A stretch of 64,000 bases of DNA, from the NCBI GenBank assembly GCA_009809945.1, contig WTPW01000015.1, positions 472,612 to 536,611 of the forward strand. The letters run 5' to 3'. Position numbers and translations under genes: made by a program. Positions within the stretch are counted from its first letter, which is position 1. Each line of letters begins with the position of its first letter. The stretch is from Gigaspora margarita. Its lineage: Eukaryota; Glomeromycota; Glomeromycetes; Diversisporales; Gigasporaceae. The notes under the pieces were generated by a model, which was given only the letters and a program-made list of their open reading frames with translations, did not search any database and was not told where the DNA came from. Shown one piece after another: positions 1 to 9,870 of the stretch.

Positions 1-1
1 A

Positions 2-135
2 CAAACTGTAATAGACATTGAGAATAAGGAATTTGTTATAGGTCTTACATTGTTGCTATATCAAGAGTTCGTGCTCTTACTGACCTTCTTTTCAATAGTA
101 CTTATAATAGATTACAAAAATTTGGAAAAGTATAA
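2..135 (+). pseudogene. C-terminal fragment of a PIF1-like DNA helicase
   Basis: Two overlapping frames together read like the end of a PIF1-family ATP-dependent helicase. Frame 2 gives VIDIENKEFVIGLT up to about base 52. From base 55 another frame gives AISRVRALTDLLF and then NRLQKFGKV before a stop at 133-135. The second piece matches helicase motif VI (the AxSRVR...L pattern), which contacts ATP. The two halves join only across a frameshift near 50-58, so this is probably a broken copy. PIF1-like genes are abundant in Glomeromycotina, both as host genes and inside Helitrons. The upstream part lies outside the window, so which kind this is cannot be told. Confidence 0.6.
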
Positions 136-410
136 GTTTACAACAGAGATTACCTGAAAACGTATATTCTTTTATAATTTTGTGAATTAATTATGTTTAA
201 CTAATATATGGGGCGCAGTCAATTAGGCTTTTTTTTCCATTTTGAGAAATCACGTTGAAATTTGTGTAACTACAACAATGATGTTCTATTATTAGTATAA
301 CCTTTGATCTACATGAATTAGCCAATCATACAAGCTCTTTTCTATGACTATGCAGCAAGGATCAACAAGGTAATTTCTAAAATCTATTTTTAGATCGCTT
401 CTATTTACAT
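136..410. other. AT-rich spacer
   Basis: No coding pattern or repeat was recognised between the helicase fragment and the first LTR. Confidence 0.5.
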
Positions 411-414
411 ACGG

Positions 415-946
415 TGAGAAATCGGAACATCGGTCGGTCGATCGTCCCGCAGCAATCGGGTCACCGACCACGTGATTACGTAGCGAATAACGAAGGATTT
501 ATTCGAGAGAGGCGTGTTAGATTTGGCGAGTGGTAATAAAGGAATGTGATTTATAATATTTATGTCTTAGGTATTTTATTATTTAGGCAAAGTTGGAACT
601 TGATTATTGTTCCCAAAGGGCCAGACGGCCTTTATTTATAATTATTGTAAATATTTTTACATGTCAAGATCATAGGTATCTTTAATATCCTCCATCAACC
701 CAATATCTGTCATATATCTGATATCATTAATGTCATAATGATCCTTGGTATCCTTGATATCACCCATATCTGAGGTATCCGGGGAATCTGCCAGATCTGG
801 AGTATCTGGCCGGCAAACCCAAAATAAGAAATACCCGGGCCACGAGGCACGTGTCGGTACTCCAAAAAGAGGTCTATACATAGGGCCGGGCTGCTGATGT
901 GGGGACTGCAGGGGCAGGGGTTACAGGTCACGTTTCCGGTCTCACA
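415..946 (-). repeat. LTR (3' LTR of the minus-strand TRIM-like element)
   Basis: This is a 532-bp copy with TG...CA ends. Part of it is an imperfect run of GATATC/ATATCTG-like words (about 670-790), which on the minus strand would read as a run of Asp/Ile codons. The short ORFs over it look like by-products of this composition. Confidence 0.85.
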
Positions 947-958
947 TTTCTCCCCGGC

Positions 959-1195
959 TTATTTTATACCTCCCAGGTATAAAACTCGTTTGGCGGATAG
1001 AAGGTCGAATCGGTTCGAGGGGTAGTCATAAATATTCGGTTTCTTTCTTCTAGCTCTTTTTTGACAAGGGCTTTCCTCCGAGATGGAAGATTCGAGTGTA
1101 TGCCATTGGGGCTTCCGTTTCTTGTCTTTCCATTTTTCGGCTTTTNTTTTTGCAACAACAACAACAACCATTAAGAGACTACTTTCCAGTGCCAT
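959..1195 (-). pseudogene. Small basic ORF inside the TRIM-like element
   Basis: The reading frame is 78 codons, lies almost wholly in the internal region and ends about 10 bp before the polypurine tract. It has a lysine/arginine-rich middle (KAEKWKDKKRKPQW, CQKRARRKKP). It could be the last remnant of a gag or pol frame of the parent element. No diagnostic motif (CCHC, integrase, protease) was found, so expression and function are unproven. It contains one undetermined base. Confidence 0.25.
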
Positions 1196-1374
1196 CTACT
1201 TTATCTTGCCATTTCTTCTCCTTGCGCAGTACTTATTTACGTGCCAGTACCAGGCTATTTCACACGGCTTACAGGTCCCTCGAAATCGACTTCTAACTTG
1301 TCGGCGACGGTCCCTTTAGGTTCTTGTATCGTGGGTAGTCGACGTATTTTCGGATCTCACAGTCACCACCAAAA

Positions 1375-1910
1375 TGAGAAATCGGAACATCGGTCGGTTG
1401 ATCGTCCCGCAGCAATCGGGTCACCGACCACGTGATTCCGTAGCGAATAACGAAAGGATTTATTCGAGAGAGGCGTGTTAGATTTGGCGAGCGGTAATAA
1501 AGGAATGTGATTTATAATATTTATGACTTAGGTATTTTATTATTTAGGCAAATTTGGAACTTGATTATTGTTCCCAAAGGGCCAGACGGCCTTTATTTAT
1601 AATTATTGTAAATCTATTTTTACATGTCAAGATCATAGGTATCTTTAATATCCTCCATAAACCCAATATCTGTCATATATCTGATATCATTAATGTCATA
1701 ATGATCCTTGGTATCCTTGATATCACCCATATCTGAGGTATCCGGGGAATCTGCCAGATCTGGAGTATCTGGCCGGCAAACCCAAAATAAGAAATACCCG
1801 GGGTCACGAGGCACGTGTCGGTACGCCAAAAAGAGGTCTATACATAGGGCCGGGCTGCTGATGTGGGGGCTGCAGGGGCAGGGGTTACAGGTCACGTTTC
1901 CGGTCTCACA
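1375..1910 (-). repeat. LTR (5' LTR of the minus-strand TRIM-like element)
   Basis: This 536-bp copy is about 98% identical by eye to 415-946. It is followed directly by the right-hand TSD ACGG. On the minus strand it carries the promoter-side LTR. Confidence 0.85.
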
Positions 1911-3184
1911 ACGGCATTTAGAAAAATAGGCATCGACGAATATTTTATTATGTAAATCGATGCTTTAAATGCTAAATTATATAGTTGAGTGCATGCTTTA
2001 TTGTTAACTCATTTTTGCAAAAAATGCCATAGGCCGTGTTTTAATTGACCGCTCCCCATATATAAATAAATTCGATTTTTATTCAATATTATTTTGTAAA
2101 ATTTTAATCAAAATAATTTATAATTTTGTAAATTTTAAAATATAATAATTTTAATCACTAACTAGCTCAATCATATAAATAAATATTACAAGATTAAAAA
2201 CTTTATGATACAACTAATTTACTCCATAATAAATAAAAACCTCAGAATAACTAGTTTAGCATAAAAAGAAGTAATTAAATTTATAATTTACACAGTAAAA
2301 CCTGGTAAGTTTTATCTTTATTTAGTCTTATTTACTGTGTAGCTTTTACACAAGCTTCACCAGTTGCACCACGTTTCATCAGTTTCGCCATTTCTTCATT
2401 TCGCCTTTTAGATTCTTTTTTGGAGAAAGCTGTTTGTCATTCGATCGCAAATCATAACAGAAAAACACAACTATGAAATACACTATATAGGATCTCGACT
2501 AACTGTTCACTGGGTTACTCCGCATTTTTTTTTTAGTTATCTGACCTGTTTGGTCGAATTACTAAACTTCTCTTTGGATTATCGAAGTCCATATACACAA
2601 CTAATCCAAAATACTATCTTTCTCTTTTCAAGCTTTCTCTCCGTTCCTGGTGGCGGTTGAGTGGGCCATTAACGACAAAGCTAGTCTTGCATTGAGCTAG
2701 CAGCAAAGATAATAGAAGGAGGACTATTTCCATTTTGTTCATCTTAAATAATCCTATTATGACCTCATACTTACCATCATCCAACCTATCAATCAATATT
2801 CTTCGCTTATTTGAAGTCATGGATCTGGGTCATGATCTCGTGACAAATAATGCTTCGTGACATCGTTCACGGGTTTATTAATTTCTCCCCCAAGTTACCA
2901 TTGGCCGAATATAAATCTTTTTATTAGTAAATTACTGATCGGGTAGCTAATAACAGATAATGTAGTCATCGATTATTAAATATTACTTTTCACTTTTTAA
3001 TATTAACGTTTGACAATTCTCTTGAATTTAACAACTCATTACGATAAACCATTTTTGAGAGCTCATTTTTTTAGCAACTCTTCAAATTCTTAATAAATAC
3101 AATAATAAATATTGCGCGATAACAATCATACAGTATTAAATATTTTTTTTTTCAAAGATTAAAGTATCTATTATACTGTGTTAA
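1911..3184. other. AT-rich intergenic region
   Basis: The stretch is mostly featureless AT-rich DNA. A small inverted repeat (ACACAGTAAA about 2291, TTTACTGTGT about 2331) bounds roughly 50 bp and may be a very short MITE. One low-confidence ORF (2614-2820) lies within it. Confidence 0.5.
2614..2820 (-). CDS. Possible small hypothetical protein
   Basis: A 68-codon frame starts at ATG (2820). It has a charged N-terminus, then a hydrophobic stretch (MEIVLLLLSLLLAQC, about residues 30-44) that could be a membrane span, and a basic C-terminal tail. No family is recognised. In DNA this AT-rich a frame of this length can occur by chance, and no splice partner or conserved context supports it. Confidence 0.2.
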   Translation of the reverse strand: MTSNKRRILIDRLDDGKYEVIIGLFKMNKMEIVLLLLSLLLAQCKTSFVVNGPLNRHQERRESLKRER

Positions 3185-3447
3185 TAGTGTGTAGTCGATT
3201 TTTATCGACTTAGCGGCTTAGTCAGTCGATTTTTCAAATGTTATGTTACATTAAAAATTACAATTACTAATCAAATTTATGCCGGTTCAGTGGTTTATAT
3301 TACATCTCTTACTAGGATCCGAAAAATTCCGTAAAGAAATTCAACGAGCATAGCAAAGCCGAGACAAAAATCTGAGGAAATCTCCTAAGCTGATTTTTAT
3401 ATATCAACTTAGTCTAGTCGATAAATAATGACCGACTACAAACACTA
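3185..3447. mobile_element. TA-flanked MITE
   Basis: Left end TAGTGTGTAGTCGA is matched, inverted, by the right end TCGGTCATT...CGACTACAAACACTA, so the inverted repeats begin TAGTGT(TT)GTAGTCG. The element is about 263 bp, has no coding content, and shares its terminal TA with the palindrome that follows. Confidence 0.55.
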
Positions 3448-3623
3448 CCGTATTGACTTTTTGCCTTTAGCTGAAAACATAAAATATGAATGGTTTAAAA
3501 ATACGTGCATTTAATTAATTAATAAATTAACACAGTGTTAATTTATTAATTAATTAAACGCACATATTTTTAGACCGTTCATATTTTACATTTCAGCTAG
3601 AGTCAAAAGGTCATAATACGGTA
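3446..3623. mobile_element. 178-bp near-perfect palindrome (hairpin MITE)
   Basis: The two arms are inverted copies from TACCGTATTGAC at the left to its complement ending CGGTA at the right. They meet at AACACAGTGTT (about 3534). The element is bounded by TA on both sides, as expected of Tc1/mariner-type insertions. It could fold into one long hairpin. Confidence 0.7.
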
Positions 3624-5337
3624 ACCTTTTTATATATCACCGATGTTCATTATAACAAGTTAAAAGTTGATTCTATTTGACTGTACTTCGAACGCACTAA
3701 CGATAAATGTTTAAGCATTTTTTTATTTATTTAATTTTTTTTATATTTATTATTTTTGTTTTTTAGTTTTTTTTATTTATGCTTAAAGAAGTATCGAATA
3801 AAGAAATTTTTACTTAATCAACTATATAGTACAGCATTGTATTTAAGTACATTTTTATTTATTTTAAAAATTACATTTAATTCTATGAACTTTTGCTTTT
3901 CTTTGTAACTCTAGAACTGAAAAGATACTTATAATAATAATAATTTGAATTTTTTTTTAACCTTGTGGCGGTGCTAAGGGTGGCGTGATCAATTGGAGAT
4001 GGTATTTCATGTATCCAATCAGAGCTTGAGGGCGCCTTTCGTTCACGGCATCTCAAAACTAAAGTTTTACATAACAGTTATAATACTACCTATGGTGTAG
4101 ATAAAATTACGCCACTGGGATGATTGAATATTAAGATTTAAAATTATTATGGCAGCTTATGCTGAGAACTAAATTATTTGATTATGAAATTATATGATTT
4201 TAAGGCTTATTTTGTAGTGTTTGTTTTTTATCGTTAGGTTTAGGGTTAGGTTATTAATAAAAGAGTATAGAGCAGATATTATAAATTAAAAATAGAGACA
4301 AACATTAATGTGCGAGAAGTTTCATAATGCAGCTAACTCCTACTATTTCTTGCAATGGTAAAAGTGATGCAAAAATAAATGTAAACGCTCAGATTAAATT
4401 TTGGAGGTGATAGTCATCCAAATCATTTTAATGTAAATATAATTATTATTGGATCCTATTATTTATATTTGAATGAGCAGGTTCCATGGCCAACAATTCA
4501 TCTGCACCCAATTGTGTGCATTATGGGATAAGGGACTCAGAACAAGCCGCAAGGTGTCATGTGTGAAGAATTTTTCGAGCATTATATAGTCTTTTTGGGC
4601 TTAGAACTAAAGGGTTACTCAAACGCCACATTGTCATACCATTACGTAAAAGGTCCAGTTACTTGGAATCATGTAACTCCGTTCACAAATAGGTCAGGGA
4701 TAAATGCTTTTTTAAAGATACTGTAGAAAACAATCATTAGGTAATCATGCATTACTTACTATCAACATTTTATTTGCATATTTTTAAGTTTCTTTTTCAT
4801 TTAAGTTGTCTTGAGATTCAAGACTTCTAAGTGGATTCGGAGTAACCGGAATTCACAAAATTCCGAATCTACTTACGTACGTACTACACATGTGTACATC
4901 ATAGAAGAAAGTCTTGTTTACGCTATATAGCAAATCCTATAGTAGCCTGTGTAACAATACCATTATATTAAAGCTTATTTAATTGGTTCAATGCATTGTA
5001 ACTATAAATCATAAATTATGAACTAACCAAATTAAATAAAAAAAAATTATCGAAAAAAAAAGGAAAATGTAATAAAATCTGCGACAGATCAATGATTTAC
5101 CCAATAAGGTATAAGAATATAATTATTAATTTTCATTGTATAACCACCAAATTTGAACATACGTTGTAATAGATTTCCATTTTCAATACTGTAATATATG
5201 CATATGTATGCGGAAATATAAATTCCGAAAATTAAATAAATTATGGCTGCTAATAGAGTATAACCACCTTTTACGCAAAAATTTAATTTAGTTTATGTTT
5301 ATTTTTATTATTCAAAGCCAAAAGAGAAGTTTTAATA
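3624..5337. other. Intergenic region upstream of the kelch gene
   Basis: This is AT-rich DNA with one GC-richer patch at about 4470-4720. That patch has short open stretches in several frames but no recognisable protein. No core promoter could be picked out with confidence. Confidence 0.4.
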
Positions 5338-7585
5338 ATGAAAAATTATTTAATTTCTTTCATTATCCTAAGTTTGATTGTTGAGACATATTGCTTTCTT
5401 GATGGTCGTCCTGAGGGCCGTGGTGGACAAGAGTCAGTACAAGTAAATGACAGGATATACTATATGGGAGGATCTCGTTTAATCAGTTCCTTAAAAAGAT
5501 ATAACTTATCAGATGAGGTATTTTATTTAGACCTTTCATCACTATTCAATATTGCAAATCCACCATTTACGGATGATGGTACTTCACGAATGCTTTATGG
5601 AAACGAAAAAGGTTTGATATTGACTTCGAATTATTTTATAATTACGTTAATTACAAGCAACGCGGGTTTCAAAATTCACGAATAAGTGGCACATTTCGAA
5701 ATAAATAGAATTTTTTAAATAGCATTTTTACTATGTTTGACTATAAATCAGAAGAATCTCTGAATTTAATTTTGAAACCCCAATGCTGATCTTTCAAACA
5801 AATTTATTGTGCGGTGAATAAAAAAAACGGCACTGATCAACTCACATTTTACCAACACTCATTTCACCTACAAAGCTTATTTTACAAACGATTAATTTGC
5901 AGATTTGTTCATTTTTTCATAGACTTATATTTCACCGAACCGACAATTAATTTCACAAGCGAAACAATTCAAATCATTGTCATTAGTTTATAAAAAAAAA
6001 ACTTGTTGAGGAAATGAGCTATCTCGGTAAAATGTGATGTTTTTTTAAAAAAAAAAAAAAACTGTGCGCAATTACTTAGTACTATTTATATACGTGAAAT
6101 TTTTTTTTTTATCGGCATGCTGCGCATCTATCATAAAAAGGTGTGCAAATTTTTGATCCTATGTGCTGCACACAACCCGCACAGCAAAAAATAGTCATTG
6201 ATCACAAAACATCCTACTTGCATATTCATACAAATTTAGGTACTGCTGTGCTCGGTGGATCTAGTCGATCTGACATATACTTGGTCGGTGGAACGCAGGT
6301 CAATTTATCAACCATAAATTGGAACGTTACAAACCAAACAATAAATTGGAGCGTTGCAGACCAATTTATTTACATTTATAAAACTGTCCCTAATACTTGG
6401 ACAAAACTTCAACAAGGAGTTAAAGGAACTCAACCTTCAAGACGTAGGTCAACTTCAACAGTTATAAAACCTAATGGAACAATATATATATTTGGTGGAA
6501 GAGTAGAACTAGATATGGGGTCGCCTACTCTTCGATTATATAATGATTTGTACGAATTTGATACAATCTTATTATCTTGGAATCAGATAACTGCACCAAA
6601 TGCACCCTCACCCCGAAGCCACAGCACCGCAACATTACTTCCGAACGGAAAAATTATTTATATTGGAGGAGTCTCCCAAGATGCTGTTGGAAATCAAACT
6701 AACTTGATCAATATGACTGAGGTAATTTATTAATATATTGTTATCTATTATAAATTATATATTTATTGTTATGTAAAATTTATTATTATAGATCCAGATT
6801 TTTGATACGAATTCTTTATCATGGTCAACTCATGTATATATTTCTTTTATAATAATTTTTTAATGCATTGACATCATTTATGATGTGTACATATCTCTAA
6901 GCTATATTTTATTTATAGACCGCAAGCTCTTCAGTTTTAATTCAACCACGAGTTGGCCATTCAGCAGTATTAACATCTGATAATAATTCAATTATTATTA
7001 TGGGTGGTACCTCGAGTTATCAATTAAATCAAACAACAGTTTATCCAAAGCTACTAAAATTGGACATTAGTTCTGAACCCTATAAATATTCTGAATTAAA
7101 ACCTTCTGGAATAAATTCACCACCTCCATTATCATATCATAGTGCCAATATATATTCGGATTATATGATAATTGCTTTTGGTTATTATGATTATTATTTT
7201 TATTTATGTTTATCAAAAAGTTAAAAAGAATTAACATTTTCTTTTTTTGAAAATAGGAAACATAACGAATGATATAACTGATTCAATAGAGACCAGTTCA
7301 AAGGTCTTTTTATTGTACATTCCATGCTTAACTTGGGAATCTACTTTTATTCCTGGCAGATCCGACTGCAAAAGTAATCTTGGAGGCAATAGTAATCCAA
7401 TAGGCAGTTATCTTAAAATAATTATCGGTTTTTCTATCGCATTTGGCGTCATAATTATTGTTGGTTTAATTTGGTGTATATTTAAGAGAAGGAGAAATAT
7501 TTTGGAATGGATTAATAATTGTCATAGAAATTCTAGTAGTTCTACTATAGGCCAAGACGAACAGATCCATGAACCGCTCTCCTAA
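5338..7585 (+). CDS. Kelch-repeat type I membrane protein
   Basis: Proposed exons are 5338-5611, 6240-6721, 6792-6833, 6919-7180 and 7257-7585 (1389 bp, 462 residues). Every intron is GT..AG and all junctions keep frame; for example AAAG|GTACT gives K-G-T-A-V-L-G-G. Residues 1-19 (MKNYLISFIILSLIVETYC) are a signal peptide. Kelch blades follow, with double-glycine motifs at about 44-45, 108-109, 177-178 (YIFGG), 234-235 (YIGG) and 295-296 (IIMGG). Trp and Tyr lie at the usual later positions, as in SWNQITAP and SWSTH. A single hydrophobic span sits at about 406-429, followed by FKRRR and a short cytoplasmic tail. Many N-x-S/T sites fit an extracellular propeller. Kelch propellers bind proteins or glycans; the ligand here is unknown. 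Intron 1 is 628 bp while the others are 70-85 bp, so an insertion into it is likely. Related kelch genes form large families in AM fungi. Confidence 0.8.
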
Positions 7586-8452
7586 CCGGATATGTGAGAA
7601 AGGAAATTATGTAATCTTATAATTCAGAAAATTTATTGGACTATATGGTTGAACGAAACCTTTCTATTTTGTATATTGCAATTTTTACTTTATATCGTAA
7701 TATTAATGAGTGTTTCAGAGCGAATTTAATTGTATTATAGACGCCTGATAAAACTATTTTTACAGTTGACGAATTAACAAAACCATAAGTTTCGTTGACG
7801 AAATGACAAAATTATGGCTTCGTCAGGTCACTGAGTTTGGTCAGGCATCATTTAAACTGTATTTAATAGTTTACTATAATCTGTTGCAAATTTTCATTAT
7901 GCAATTAATTCCTAAGTTCGAGTTCGAGGTAATTTGTTGTGGCAGCCAAAGCTGGAAATTGGCTGTTTGAAAATTTTTGATTTATTTTGTATTAAATTTT
8001 TTTGAACTTTATTTTTTGTGATAGATTTCTAATAGTAGTTTTTATTAGATATTATAGATTTAAATGGAGTGCCCAAATTTCTGCATATGCTGCCATTTAT
8101 TTATTTCAATTTTTTGCTTAATCACAAATAGACATATTAGAAGAAATTTATTCAGTGCTTTACTAAAAATCAGGGTTGTTAAATTATTAAGTCATTTCTT
8201 TGAACAAAATCAACACAATAGATAATAAATGTATAGTAGTGAGAACTTATAAAATGGTTTCAAATTAATGTTTCAATATTTATTAAATTAATGTTTCAAT
8301 ATTTATTAAATTTTATATATGTATGATGACTTTAGTTTAATATTTATATTATCTGTAAGATTTTGTCATCTAGAAAGTTCTTTGATATTTAATATTGGCT
8401 AAGAATATTAAGAAAACTTTAACAGGATTAAAATCGGATCTTTATGTCGACT
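7586..8452. other. Intergenic region after the kelch gene
   Basis: AT-rich, no gene seen. A direct repeat of about 23 bp (ATTAATGTTTCAATATTTAT) occurs twice in tandem at about 8264-8310. Confidence 0.5.
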
Positions 8453-8715
8453 ATATGGGCTGCCGTCAATAAAAATCAGGTAGATTATCATTTAAAAAAA
8501 ATTAATGGTTTAACTTTCACAGTTCATAGCTCAGTGAATTTCGAAGCTATTATCATCATTTAAGAGTTGAAAGAAAGCTTAAGACCTAAACTTTCTTTTA
8601 ACCACTAAATGATGATAAAAGCTTAAAATTCATCGAATTATGAGCTGTGAAATTATGGCATTAATTTTTTTTTAATATGTTAATCTACCTGATTTCTATT
8701 GACGGCAGCCCATAT
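8453..8715. mobile_element. 263-bp fully palindromic MITE (TATGGGCTGCC ends)
   Basis: The left end ATATGGGCTGCCGTCAATA and the right end TATTGACGGCAGCCCATAT are inverted copies. The pairing continues inward over almost the whole element through blocks such as ATCAGGTAGATTA and ATCATCATTTA. It is TA-flanked and non-coding. The outermost bases TATGGGC are also used by the element at 48595-49219. Confidence 0.8.
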
Positions 8716-9409
8716 TATAAACAAATAAAAGCAATAATTTGTAAATTTTGTAGTTTGGGATGTTCTCACCTTCAATAAGTTTTTGACTCACAACTTATTT
8801 GATAGCTCTTCTAATTCGATAATAGCAATATTTAAACATCGTAAATCAACATACATATTAATATAAATAAAGAGCTACACCAAAACGTTGTAGTCTTGTT
8901 GTAAATCACTACGCTGTTTGCGCAAAAATTATGAATGCGCAAGCATTCATAATTTTGTCTATCCCTATCGCCATGTCTTAATCACTTAATCTTAATTCGG
9001 GCCGAACATCGAAATAACACTTGTAGTCGTATTTTGCGGTTTTACGGTAATCGAGATAATTTAAAATAAGGTAGCAAACACTGTGCCAAGCTTTAGAGCA
9101 TCAAAATAAGAAATTTCTGAATATGAATGTTGAATTGCACAACGAAAATAAGATGTAATTATGTAACAGTAACAGTAAATAATAATTAAATATTGTGAAT
9201 CCCTTAATATTTACACAATGATAAAATGCAGCATTTACAAAGTTCATTTATACTAATTCGAAAACAGCAACATTGGACAGCAATTAATTTAGATTGTTAC
9301 ACGATAACGATAGAATTCTCGAAAAAGGGCTGAATTTGTACTACAATCGGAGTATTTCAGTTTCATGCCGAACCATACTACTATACCGTGCACTGATTTA
9401 ATCGAATTT
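8716..9409. other. Intergenic spacer
   Basis: Apart from the hairpin at 8925-8956, nothing recognisable is seen. Confidence 0.45.
8925..8956. repeat. Perfect 14-bp stem with GCAA loop
   Basis: AAAATTATGAATGC, GCAA, then the exact complement GCATTCATAATTTT. As RNA this would be a GNRA-capped hairpin; as DNA it is a short cruciform. No neighbouring gene explains it. Confidence 0.6.
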
Positions 9410-9653
9410 TACTGGAGGGTCATCAAAATTCCGGGTCGGATGCTTCGGATCTAGGTCGGCGTTTAGCCCTAGTTGTTAGCAGGTTCTATAGCAAAATTAT
9501 CAGCTGGGCATCTTTTACTTAATGAATGGATATGATTTATTAGTAAAATTTTTTATGATCTTGGGGCAAAATTGATCAATTCCGATCTAGCCGACCATGA
9601 TTCCGATGCACACCGAAGCATTCCGACCCGGAATTTTGGGGACCCCCCCTGTA
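9410..9653. mobile_element. 244-bp MITE upstream of the kinase gene
   Basis: Left end TACTGGAGGGTCATCAAAAT and right end ATTTTGGGGACCCCCCCTGTA are inverted copies. The shared inner block AATTCCGGGTCGGA is GC-rich and unlike the surroundings. It ends 216 bp before the kinase start codon, so it may affect that promoter. Confidence 0.65.
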
Positions 9654-9852
9654 TGAGTTGATTAAATCCCCTTTTTTCAATTAAACGTGATTCTCAACTT
9701 TCTATTACTATTACAGGCCAGCCACTACTGAATAATATTCCGTATTTGATCAATCAATGCACTACCGCAGATCTCGTCTACATAATATAATGTAGACGTA
9801 ATGATATGCAATGTTTTAGATATTCCTTTTTTTTCACAATGAATATAAGTTA

Positions 9853-9870
9853 ATGAATAAAACCCTATAA
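9853..9870 (+). promoter_or_regulatory. Five-codon uORF overlapping the kinase start codon
   Basis: ATG AAT AAA ACC CTA TAA encodes MNKTL and stops. The last A of its TAA is the A of the kinase ATG (TAATG overlap). A ribosome using the uORF would end exactly at the main start, an arrangement suited to termination-reinitiation. The effect depends on where transcription starts, which cannot be seen here. Confidence 0.45.

Larger units (their letters stand above)
415..1910 (-). mobile_element. Miniature LTR retrotransposon (TRIM-like), minus strand
   Basis: Two direct repeats of 532 and 536 bp (415-946, 1375-1910) begin TGAGAA and end TCTCACA, so they have the TG...CA ends of LTRs. They enclose only 428 bp. 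The bases just outside are ACGG at 411-414 and ACGG at 1911-1914, a 4-bp TSD. Directly after the left LTR comes TTTCTCCCC. Read on the minus strand this is the purine tract GGGGAGAAA abutting an LTR, which is where a polypurine tract belongs, so the element points left. At the other inner edge, a few bases from the right LTR, the minus strand reads TGGTGGTGACTGTGAGA, a plausible tRNA primer-binding site. The internal region is too short for gag-pol, so the element depends on enzymes made elsewhere. The LTRs differ at roughly ten substitutions plus a few indels, so the insertion is not very recent. One N lies at 1146. Confidence 0.85.

Noticed and set aside
1083-1435. Plus-strand frames between the LTRs
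   Set aside because: The element reads on the minus strand by its polypurine tract; these frames overlap LTR sequence and show no known domain.
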